Assembly (NCBI GenBank): GCA_005885565.1
Contig: VAXK01000293.1
Coordinates: 1 to 10,357, forward strand
Reading direction: 5' to 3'
Length of the DNA stretch: 10,357 nt
DNA from: Actinomycetota bacterium
Lineage (GTDB): Bacteria > Actinomycetota > Thermoleophilia > Gaiellales > Gaiellaceae
Below are positions 1 through 6,603 of this stretch, piece after piece. The notes under the pieces were generated by a model. It was not told the DNA's origin and searched no databases. It worked only from the letters and a program-made list of their open reading frames with translations. Position 1 is the first letter of the stretch; each line of letters starts with the position of its first letter. Made by a program: the position numbers and the translations under genes.

Positions 1-1053
1 TCAGGCCGTCAGGGCGACCCCGGCGAGACCCGCTTCTACCTCTCGGGCCAGGACGACCTCGTCCGGCTGTTCGCCGGCGACCGAATCCACAACATCATGG
101 AGCGGTTCAAAGTGCCCGACGACCAGCCGATGGAGGCGGGCATCCTCTCGCGCCAGATCGAGAACGCGCAGAAGAAGGTCGAGGAGCAGAACTTCGTCGC
201 GCGGAAGAACGTCCTCAAGTACGACGACGTGATGAACAAGCAGCGCGTCGTCATCTACGAGCAGCGGCGACGCGTCCTCGAGGGCCAGGACCTCTCCGAC
301 GAGGTGAAGCTCTGGATCGACGAGGTGGTCGAGCGCACGGTGGCCGCGTTCACGCAGGAGGAGTACGGGGAGGAGTGGGACCTCGAGGCGCTCGCCCGGG
401 CGATGGACGACCTCTACGGCACCGACATCACCGCGGACGAGCTGCGTGAGGACTACGGCACCGGGATCACGCGCGAGGCGCTCGTCGAGGACTTCCAGAC
501 CGACGCGCAGGAGCGCTACGAGGCGAAGCAGGAGGAGTTCGGGGCGGAGCTCCTACGCGAGCTCGAGCGCTTCGTGATCCTGAACGTCGTCGACACCCGC
601 TGGCGCGAGCACCTCGAGAACATGGACTACCTGCGCGAGGGCGTGCACCTGCGCGCCATGGCGCAGAAGGACCCGCTCGTCGAGTACACGTCCGAGGGGC
701 ACGTGATGTTCGAGGAGCTGAACGCGGCCATCCGCGAGGAAGTCGTCCTCCAGCTCTTCCACATGCAGGTGACGATCGAGGACGCGGAGGCGCTCCAGGA
801 GGCTCAGGAGGCCCAGGCCGTGAACGGCAACCTGAGCTACCAGCACGAGTCGGTCGCGGGCGCGCAGGCGATCGGCGCGGCAGCCGCGGCCGCGGGCGAG
901 CTGATGGGCGACGGTGACGGCGCCGGAGCCGGAGCGCTTGGGGAGGAGCCGCTGGCCGTGCAGCGCGTGGTCTCCGACCACGAGAAGATCGGCCGCAACG
1001 ACCCGTGCTGGTGCGGCTCGGGCAAGAAGTTCAAGAAGTGCCACGGCGCTTAG
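1..1053 (+). CDS. secA: Preprotein translocase ATPase SecA, C-terminal part (5' end outside window)
   Basis: The frame is open from base 1 and ends at TAG 1051-1053, giving the last 350 residues of SecA, the ATPase that pushes preproteins through SecYEG at the membrane. The first residues (SGRQGDPGETRFYLSGQDD, then FAGDRI) are the end of the motor domain. They are followed by the helical scaffold and wing region, with WREHLENMDYLREGVHLR and QKDPLVEY near residues 201-230, both hallmarks of the family. A long Ala/Gly-rich linker (about 285-312) leads to a SEC-C zinc-binding tail with Cys336, Cys338, Cys347 and His348 (CWCGSGKKFKKCHG), known in the family to bind zinc and SecB or ribosomes. A strong hairpin follows directly, so this is probably the last gene of its transcript. 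No defect is visible. The identification is secure; the missing N-terminal part cannot be judged. Confidence 0.98.
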   Translation, partial: SGRQGDPGETRFYLSGQDDLVRLFAGDRIHNIMERFKVPDDQPMEAGILSRQIENAQKKVEEQNFVARKNVLKYDDVMNKQRVVIYEQRRRVLEGQDLSDEVKLWIDEVVERTVAAFTQEEYGEEWDLEALARAMDDLYGTDITADELREDYGTGITREALVEDFQTDAQERYEAKQEEFGAELLRELERFVILNVVDTRWREHLENMDYLREGVHLRAMAQKDPLVEYTSEGHVMFEELNAAIREEVVLQLFHMQVTIEDAEALQEAQEAQAVNGNLSYQHESVAGAQAIGAAAAAAGELMGDGDGAGAGALGEEPLAVQRVVSDHEKIGRNDPCWCGSGKKFKKCHGA

Positions 1054-1056
1054 GAA

Positions 1057-1085
1057 CGTGGGGGGAACAGCCGGTTCCCCCCACG
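1057..1085 (+). terminator. Hairpin terminator after secA
   Basis: A perfect 12-bp inverted repeat (1057-1068 with 1074-1085) closes a 5-base loop (AGCCG). The stem contains six consecutive G-C pairs and starts 3 bases after the secA stop. No T-tract follows, which is usual for intrinsic terminators in high-GC actinobacteria. It could act in both directions, but only plus-strand genes lie nearby. Confidence 0.8.
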
Positions 1086-1143
1086 AGCCCCCCTCCCTGA
1101 CCGCTACCGGCGCGCGTCTGTGAGCGCCTAGCGGCCGAATCGC

Positions 1144-1158
1144 TACGTTGCGGATCGG
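1144..1158 (+). promoter_or_regulatory. Possible -10 box for a leaderless mscS transcript
   Basis: TACGTT (1144-1149) fits the TAnnnT -10 pattern and ends 9 bases before ATG 1159, while no Shine-Dalgarno sequence precedes the ATG. This arrangement suggests a transcript beginning at or near the start codon. No convincing -35 box is seen. Confidence 0.35.
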
Positions 1159-2103
1159 ATGCGCCACCTCGTCGACCTGATCCCCCTGCCGCGCGCGCTG
1201 GCGGAGCTCGTCCTGATCGTCGGGCTCTTCCTGTGCGCGATCGTCGTCTCGCGCATCGCGGGCCTCGTCGCGGCCTGGCTCGTCTCTCGGCGGGCCGTAC
1301 AGGGCGAGGACGCACCGGCCGACGCGGTCGCGCGCCTCCAGCAGCGCGAGACGGCCGCCTCGCTGACGCAGACCAGCGTCCGCTACGTCGCATTCGGGCT
1401 CGCGCTCGTGCTCTCGATCATCGTCCTGAGCGGCGTGCGACGCGCCGACACGATCGCCGGCGGCGCGTTCGTCGCGATCGTGGTCGGCTTCGCGGTCCAG
1501 CGCGTGCTCTGGGACATCATCGCCGGCCTGCTCATGTTCTTCGAGAACTGGTTCGAGGTCGGCGACCTGGTGTCGATCGAGCCGTGGGGCCTTCAGGGCG
1601 TCGTCGAGGAGGTCTCGCTCCGCTCGGTGAAGCTCCGCTCCGTCCACGGTGAGGTCATCCGCGTGCAGAACCACCAGGTGCTCGCGACGCGCCTCATTCC
1701 GCGCGCGCGGCGCGACCTCGAGATCGAGCTCTTCGTCAGCGATCTCGAGGCTGGAGAGCGCCTCGTGGAGCGGCTCGGGACGATCGTGCCGGTCGGGCCG
1801 ACGCATTTCATCCGCCCGCCGCGGGTGGTGGAGACCGAACAGCTCGACAGCGAGCTCTACCGGATCACGGCCGAGGCCGCCGTCGCGCCGGGCCGCGAGT
1901 GGCTCGCCGAGGACCTGCTCCCGAAGCTCGCGCGCGAGCGCACCGACGGCCTGCTCGTCCACGGCCCGGTCGTGACGCCGATCGACGAGCAGGCGGCGAG
2001 CCGCTTCGCCCGCGCGGTCTGGCTCGGCCGGGGACAGCGCGACCCGGTGGAGCCGCTCGCCCGCCTGCGCGCTGTCGAGCGACGCTTCCGCAGGCGCGGG
2101 TAG
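1159..2103 (+). CDS. MscS-family mechanosensitive channel protein
   Basis: A 314-residue membrane protein of the small-conductance mechanosensitive channel family, which opens under membrane tension and releases solutes on osmotic downshock. Predicted membrane helices lie at about 16-42, 72-92 and 96-128. The third is the pore-type helix, rich in Gly and Ala (AGGAFVAIVVGFAVQ), and runs into the family signature FFENWFEVGD at 128-136. The beta domain follows (about 137-185, with GVVEEVSLRSVKLR and the Asn-containing VQNHQV), then a cytoplasmic alpha/beta domain. Three helices and this length match the short MscS type. ATG 1159 is chosen because it starts just before the first helix. The gene sits alone after the secA terminator, and its stop lies only 11 bases before the prfB start. 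The exact substrate or gating behaviour cannot be told. Confidence 0.9.
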   Translation: MRHLVDLIPLPRALAELVLIVGLFLCAIVVSRIAGLVAAWLVSRRAVQGEDAPADAVARLQQRETAASLTQTSVRYVAFGLALVLSIIVLSGVRRADTIAGGAFVAIVVGFAVQRVLWDIIAGLLMFFENWFEVGDLVSIEPWGLQGVVEEVSLRSVKLRSVHGEVIRVQNHQVLATRLIPRARRDLEIELFVSDLEAGERLVERLGTIVPVGPTHFIRPPRVVETEQLDSELYRITAEAAVAPGREWLAEDLLPKLARERTDGLLVHGPVVTPIDEQAASRFARAVWLGRGQRDPVEPLARLRAVERRFRRRG

Positions 2104-2114
2104 CATCCGCCGTC
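2101..2114 (+). promoter_or_regulatory. Possible -10 box overlapping the mscS stop, for prfB
   Basis: TAGCAT (2101-2106) includes the stop codon of the channel gene and ends 8 bases before GTG 2115. There is no Shine-Dalgarno sequence before that GTG. A similar TAGCTT box overlaps the stop codon upstream of smpB. I see no good -35 element, and read-through from the channel gene is equally possible. Confidence 0.3.
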
Positions 2115-3216
2115 GTGACCGAGCCGAGCGTCCAGCCGCTGGAGCAGCAGCTCGAGGAGATCAGGGCCCAGCTCGACTGGGCCCGTGGTTACCTTTGACG
2201 TCCCGGCGCTGAACGACCGTCTCCGCGAGCTCGAGGAGCAGCTCGGCAAGCCGGATTTCTGGAGCGACCAGCAGCGCGCGGCGAGCCTCTCGACCGAGCA
2301 CAACCGGATCCAGAAGAAGCTCCAGCGCTTCCAGGTGCTCCAGAACAACCTGCGCTTCCTCGAAGAAGGCATCGGCGCCTTCGAGGAGGACGAGCTGCGG
2401 CCGGTGCTCGACGAGACGCGCGCCGAGCTCGAACGGCTCCAGGAAGACGCGCTCTTCAGCGGCGAGTACGACGCCGGCGACGCCGTGGTCACGATCCAGT
2501 CCGACGCGGGCGGCACCGACGCGCAGGACTTCGCCGAGATGGTGCTCCGGATGTACCTGCGCTGGGCGGAGCGGCGCGGCTTCAAGACAGAGCTCCTCGA
2601 GGCGAGCCCCGGCGAGGAGGCGGGCCTCAAGTCGGCCACCTTCACCGTCGAGGGCGAGAACGCCTACGGCGTGCTGAAGGCCGAGCGCGGCAAGCACCGG
2701 CTCGTCCGCCTCTCGCCCTTCGACCAGGCGCACCGCCGGCACACGTCGTTCACGCAGGTGATCCCGGCGCCGCTCCTCACCGAGGACGGCCGGGTCGAGG
2801 TAGACGAGAACGACCTCCGCATCGACACCTACCGCGCGAGCGGCGCCGGCGGCCAGCACGTGAACAAGACCGACTCGGCGGTGCGGATCACGCACCTCCC
2901 GACGGGGATCGTCGTCAGCGTCCAAAACGAGCGCTCGCAGTCCTCGAACAAGCAGACCGCGCTCCGCATCCTCCGCTCGCGCCTGGCCGAGAAGGCCGAG
3001 GAGGAGCGGGAGGCCGAGCTGGCGCGGGAACGCGGCGCCGTGCACATGGGCTTCGGCGGGAACGCCATCCGCAGCTACGTCCTCCATCCCTACCAGCTCG
3101 TGAAGGACCACCGGACCGACTACGAGGTCGGCAACGCGCAGGGCGTCCTCGACGGCGACCTCGACGGGTTCATCCGGGAGTGGTTGTTGGCGAAAGCCGC
3201 TGGAAAGGTTGTGTAA
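2115..3216 (+). CDS. prfB: Peptide chain release factor 2, with programmed +1 frameshift
   Basis: RF2 reads UGA and UAA in the ribosomal A site and triggers peptide release. The first 27 codons (GTG 2115 to CTT 2193-2195) meet an in-frame TGA at 2196-2198. Slipping one base forward on CTT-T gives GAC 2197-2199 and the remaining 339 codons to TAA 3214-3216, making a 366-residue protein, close to the usual RF2 length. The anticodon-like tripeptide SPF is at 200-202, specific for RF2 rather than RF1. The catalytic GGQ is at 245-247 inside GAGGQHVNKTDSAVR. The junction peptide ARGYL-DVPAL fits the family. Regulation follows from the sequence: when RF2 is scarce the ribosome pauses at UGA and shifts, completing RF2. 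The Shine-Dalgarno-like stimulator found in other prfB genes is degenerate here (CGTGGT). A GTG at 2185 in the second frame could be mistaken for the start, but it would drop the conserved N-terminus. Confidence 0.97.
2164..2184 (+). promoter_or_regulatory. GC-rich hairpin just upstream of the prfB frameshift site
   Basis: GGGCCCAG (2164-2171) and CTGGGCCC (2177-2184) form a perfect 8-bp stem with a 5-base loop, ending 8 bases before the slippery CTT. It lies where the classical site has only a Shine-Dalgarno-like stretch. It may affect frameshifting or be chance in GC-rich coding DNA. Confidence 0.4.
2193..2199 (+). promoter_or_regulatory. prfB programmed +1 frameshift site (CTTTGAC)
   Basis: CTT TGA C is identical to the classical recoding site of bacterial prfB: a slippery Leu codon, a UGA stop and a following C that makes a poor stop context. 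The frame before it encodes the RF2 N-terminus and the +1 frame after it encodes the rest, so both halves need the shift. Confidence 0.95.
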
Positions 3217-3236
3217 GCCGTCCGTTTCGTTAGACT
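3209..3236 (+). promoter_or_regulatory. Possible promoter for ftsEX-rnr-merB row
   Basis: TTGTGT (3209-3214) and TAGACT (3231-3236) are separated by 16 bases, and the pair straddles the prfB stop. It is the best promoter-like pair in the 83-base gap before ftsE and would leave a leader of roughly 55-60 bases. The match is moderate. Confidence 0.35.
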
Positions 3237-3299
3237 CCCGGGCTCTACGACCCTAGCCGGCGCGGATCGCCCTCCGCCCTTCGTGAACCCGGTGAAGAC

Positions 3300-4058
3300 G
3301 TGACCTCCGAAGCCCCGACACTCCCCCGCCCAGTCGAACGCGAGCCGACCCCGCAGCCGTCGAGCGCGGGGGCGATGATCGTGTTCGAGGGCGTCACGAA
3401 GGAGTACGACCTCGGCGTCAAGGCGCTTCAGGACGTCAGCTTCGTGATCGAGAAGGGCGAGTTCGTCTTCGTCGTCGGCGCCTCGGGCTCGGGGAAGTCG
3501 ACGATGGTCCGCCTTCTGCTGAAGGAGCTCGAGCCGACGGCGGGACGCATCATCGTGGGCGGTCGTGACCTCGCGCGGCTCAAGCGCTCGAAGGTGCCGC
3601 TTCTGCGCCGAAACGTGGGCTGCGTGTTCCAGGACTTCAAGCTGCTGCCGAACCGCACGGCGGTCGAGAACGTCGCCTACGCGCTCAAGGTGCAGGGAGA
3701 GGGCAAGGGATCGATCCGCCGCAAGGTGCCGGAGGTGCTGAATCTCGTCGGTCTCGCGCAGCGCATGAACTCCTATCCCGACGAGCTCTCGGGCGGCGAG
3801 CAGCAGCGCGTGTCGATCGCGCGCGCGTTCGTCAACCACCCGCCGCTCCTCGTCTGCGACGAGCCGACCGGCAACCTCGATCCCGACACCTCCGTCGGGA
3901 TCATGCAGCTCCTCTACCGCATCAACCGCTCGGGGACGACGATCCTCATGGTCACCCACGACCGCGAGATGGTGGACAAGATGCGGAAGCGCGTGATCGC
4001 GCTCGAGGAGGGGCGGCTCGCGCGTGACGAGCGGCGCGGGGGCTACACCTCCGAATGA
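3300..4058 (+). CDS. ftsE: Cell division ABC transporter ATP-binding protein FtsE
   Basis: FtsE is the cytoplasmic ATPase of the FtsEX complex, which in actinobacteria and other bacteria switches on peptidoglycan hydrolases at the division site. All ABC ATPase motifs are intact: Walker A GASGSGKST (60-68), Q-loop Gln111, signature LSGGEQQR (163-170), Walker B LLVCDE (183-188) and H-loop His220. The GTG start at 3300 is preceded by GGTGA and adds a 25-residue Pro-rich N-terminus. An internal ATG at 3375 (MIVFEGVTKEY) matches the usual FtsE N-terminus and would give 227 residues. The extension has coding-like third positions, so I keep the longer form, but the start is open. The stop overlaps the ftsX start by four bases (ATGA), indicating translational coupling. 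Confidence 0.95.
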   Translation: MTSEAPTLPRPVEREPTPQPSSAGAMIVFEGVTKEYDLGVKALQDVSFVIEKGEFVFVVGASGSGKSTMVRLLLKELEPTAGRIIVGGRDLARLKRSKVPLLRRNVGCVFQDFKLLPNRTAVENVAYALKVQGEGKGSIRRKVPEVLNLVGLAQRMNSYPDELSGGEQQRVSIARAFVNHPPLLVCDEPTGNLDPDTSVGIMQLLYRINRSGTTILMVTHDREMVDKMRKRVIALEEGRLARDERRGGYTSE

Positions 4059-4942
4059 GGGCGCGCATGCTGGTGGCCGAGGCGCTCCGGTCGCTGCGGG
4101 CGAGCGCGTCGACGACGCTCGCCGCGACGATGACCGTCCTCATCGGCATGTTCCTGCTGGGTCTCCTGATCGCGCTCGGCACGTGGGTCGTCTCGTGGAG
4201 CCACCACGTGAAGAAAGAGGTCATCGTCAAGGTCTACTTCTGCACCGAGACGACCTGCGGCCACGAGGTGACCGCCGCGCAGATCAACGCCGTGGCGGCA
4301 AAGCTCCACGCGGATTCGCGCGTGAAGAGCTACACCTTCGTCTCACGCGACCAGGCGCTCAAGCGGATGAAGAAGCGCTACCCCGACCTCTTCAAGGCCG
4401 GCCTGACCTCGAACCCGCTGCCCGCCTCCGAGGAGGTGGAGCCAAAGAAGGCCGAGTATGCCGACGCGATCTACCGCAGCTTCTCGCCGCACCCGCCGGG
4501 GGTCGAGAGCATCGGCTACGGCAAGAAGGCGGCGAAGCGGATCCTGCGCGTGGCTCACGTGATCGAGCTCGTCTTCGTGATCGCGGTGCTCATCCTGCTG
4601 GTCGCGGCGACGCTCCTGATCGCGAATACGATCCGCCTCTCCATCTTCTCCAGACGGCGCGAGATCGAGGTGATGAAGCTCGTCGGCGCCACGAACTGGT
4701 TCGTGCGCGGCCCGTTCATGCTCGAAGGGCTGATCACCGGCGTCGTCGGCTCGCTGATCGCGATCGTCCTGCTCCTGCTCGGCAAGGAGCTCGTGCTGCC
4801 GACGATCCTCGGGCACATCGACGCGGGCAGCGACGTGAGCGCGATCCCGTTCGCGCTGAACGCGCTCGCGCTCCTCGGCGTCGGCCTCGGCCTCGGCGCG
4901 GCCGGCTCGGGAATCACGCTGCGCCGGTTCCTCAGGATCTGA
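4055..4942 (+). CDS. ftsX: Cell division protein FtsX (permease-like)
   Basis: FtsX is the membrane partner of FtsE and passes ATP-driven shape changes to extracellular murein hydrolase partners. The 295-residue protein has the family layout: one membrane helix (about 24-48), a large extracellular domain (about 50-165, with the family motif SNPLPAS at 119-125), then helices near 170-192, 218-246 and 266-287. A cytoplasmic loop SRRREIEVMKLVGAT (199-213) is the typical coupling segment. Cys63 and Cys68 lie close together at the start of the extracellular domain and could form a disulfide; that is inference. ATG 4055 overlaps the ftsE stop. A second ATG at 4067 is possible and would remove only four residues. 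The TGA stop at 4940-4942 overlaps the likely CTG start of the next gene. Confidence 0.95.
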   Translation: MRARMLVAEALRSLRASASTTLAATMTVLIGMFLLGLLIALGTWVVSWSHHVKKEVIVKVYFCTETTCGHEVTAAQINAVAAKLHADSRVKSYTFVSRDQALKRMKKRYPDLFKAGLTSNPLPASEEVEPKKAEYADAIYRSFSPHPPGVESIGYGKKAAKRILRVAHVIELVFVIAVLILLVAATLLIANTIRLSIFSRRREIEVMKLVGATNWFVRGPFMLEGLITGVVGSLIAIVLLLLGKELVLPTILGHIDAGSDVSAIPFALNALALLGVGLGLGAAGSGITLRRFLRI

Positions 4943-6603
4943 GCCGGCCCTCGACCGACCTCGTCGTCGTCGAGGTCGCGCGGCGAGGGAAGCTCGTCGT
5001 CGGCGAGCCCTTCTTCCAGCCGGGAGTGCCGCTCGTCCTCGACCGCAAGGGGCTCGGGGAGGTGGACGCGGGCGACCTCGTCGCGGTCCGACCCGGCCGA
5101 GGGCGGGCGCGAGTCGAGCGCGTGCTCGGCCCGGCGAGGTCGATCGACGCGGCGCTCGAGGGCGCGCTCGTCGAGCGCGGGCTGCGGCGGCCCTTCGAGC
5201 CGTACGACCCGCCGGAGCCGAGCCTCGAGGGACGTGTCGACCTGCGCGACGCGCTCGCGGTCACGATCGACCCCGAGACCGCGAAGGACTTCGACGACGC
5301 GATCGCGGTGCGGCGTGAGGGCGATGGGATCCGCGCGTGGGTGCACATCGCGGACGTGTCCTGGTTCGTCCCGGCCGGCTCGCCGCTCGACGGGGGCGCC
5401 GCCGACCGAGCGAACTCGGTCTACGTGCCGGGGCGCGTGGCGCCGATGCTCCCGCCCGAGCTCGCGGACGACCTCTGTAGCCTGCGGCCGCACGTCGAAC
5501 GGCTCTGCGTCACCGTGGAGCTGCCGCCGGCCGGCGAGCCGCTCTTCTACCGCTCGGTGATCCGCAGCCGCGCGCGGCTCACGTACGGTCAGGCGGAGCG
5601 GCGCGAGGCCGAGCCGGAGGTGGTTGCCGCGCTCGAGCTCGCCGAGGAGTTGACCTCCGGGATCCGGCGGGAGCGGTTCGCGCGCGGCGCCCTTCGGATC
5701 GAGTCGCCCGAGATCGAGTTCGCCTTCGACGGCCGCGGCGGGGTCGAGCGCGCGTGGCGGCAGGAGGAGCCGCGCGCCCACGCGCTCGTCGAGGAGCTGA
5801 TGATCCGCGCGAACGAGGCCGTGGCGGGCCTCCTCGCAGGCCGGCGGCGCGAGACGCTCTACCGCGTCCACGAGAGGCCCGACCCACAGGCGATTGCACT
5901 CCTCCTGGCCCGCCTCGTCGACCTGGAGGTGCCCACGCCGCCCGCGCCCGAGGACGAGCGGCTCTCCCCGGCGGAGGCCGCGCGGCTCGCGGCCGACGTC
6001 AGCGAGACCGTCACCGGCTACGTCTCGCGGTCGGGGCGGGGGAGAGAGGCGTTTCCCGCGCTTGTCCTGCGGTCGCTGAAGCAGGCGCGCTACGACCCGC
6101 GCAACCTCGGCCACTCGGGCCTCGCGAGCGCGGCGTACTGCCACTTCACGTCGCCGATCCGCCGCTATCCGGACCTCGTCTGCCACCGCGCGCTGCTGCG
6201 CGAGCTCGGCGCCGTCGACGACCCGCCGCCCGAGGATCTCGGCGCCCTCGCGGAGCACACCTCCGCGCGTGAGCGCGAGGCTGCCGAGGCCGAGTACCTC
6301 GCGGACGAGCTCTGCCTGGCCTGGCTCCTCGAGGCCGAGCTCTTCGAACGCGGCTGGGAGGCGCCGTGGGAGGGCGAGATCATCGGGATCATCGGCTCGG
6401 GCCTGTTCGTCCGCTTCGGCGAGGTCTTCGAGGGCTTCCTGCCCGCGCGACGGCTCGCCGGTGACTACTTCGAGCCGAATCAGCTCGCGACCGCGCTCGT
6501 AGGCCGGCGCGCCGGCCGCCGCTACCGCCTCGGCGACGCGATCGACGTGCGGGTCGACGAGATCAGGCGCAGCGAGGGCAAGGTGTCGCTCGGGCTCCCG
6601 TGA
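4939..6603 (+). CDS. RNase II/R-family 3'-5' exoribonuclease (short form)
   Basis: A processive 3'-5' exoribonuclease of the RNB family. The RNB catalytic core begins with IDPETAKDFDDA; its acidic metal-binding residues include Asp111, Asp117, Asp119 and Asp120. The second signature YCHFTSPIRRYPDLVCHR starts at Tyr400. An S1 RNA-binding domain fills about 477-554, ending in EGKVSLGL. At about 554 residues it is shorter than Escherichia coli RNase R (813) or RNase II (644) and lacks the RNase R N-terminal helix-turn-helix; only about 100 residues precede the core. The start is unusual. No ATG, GTG or TTG lies in frame between the ftsX stop and the beginning of similarity; the first candidate is CTG 4939, overlapping the ftsX stop as CTGA with AGGA just upstream. 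The next is GTG 5026, which would cut into the N-terminal domain. Placement one block before smpB fits the known RNase R-SmpB link in trans-translation. Confidence 0.9.
   Translation: MSRPSTDLVVVEVARRGKLVVGEPFFQPGVPLVLDRKGLGEVDAGDLVAVRPGRGRARVERVLGPARSIDAALEGALVERGLRRPFEPYDPPEPSLEGRVDLRDALAVTIDPETAKDFDDAIAVRREGDGIRAWVHIADVSWFVPAGSPLDGGAADRANSVYVPGRVAPMLPPELADDLCSLRPHVERLCVTVELPPAGEPLFYRSVIRSRARLTYGQAERREAEPEVVAALELAEELTSGIRRERFARGALRIESPEIEFAFDGRGGVERAWRQEEPRAHALVEELMIRANEAVAGLLAGRRRETLYRVHERPDPQAIALLLARLVDLEVPTPPAPEDERLSPAEAARLAADVSETVTGYVSRSGRGREAFPALVLRSLKQARYDPRNLGHSGLASAAYCHFTSPIRRYPDLVCHRALLRELGAVDDPPPEDLGALAEHTSAREREAAEAEYLADELCLAWLLEAELFERGWEAPWEGEIIGIIGSGLFVRFGEVFEGFLPARRLAGDYFEPNQLATALVGRRAGRRYRLGDAIDVRVDEIRRSEGKVSLGLP

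Noticed and set aside
553..2106. Long minus-strand open frame (517 codons) across secA and the channel gene
   Set aside because: It is a by-product of high GC3 on the opposite strand: Arg/Glu/Asp/Ala-rich low-complexity translation, no family, and it lies antisense to two well-recognised genes.
2185..3216. prfB as a simple gene starting at GTG 2185
   Set aside because: This GTG lies inside the codons for the conserved RF2 N-terminus; the CTTTGAC frameshift joins the true N-terminus from GTG 2115.
4024..4938. Upstream extension of the RNase frame through ftsX, giving 859 residues
   Set aside because: The extra part is Arg-rich shadow sequence overlapping all of ftsX; RNase similarity begins only after the ftsX stop.
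4555..6258. Minus-strand open frame (567 codons) across ftsX and the RNase gene
   Set aside because: Compositional shadow of strongly supported plus-strand genes, with no recognisable domain.
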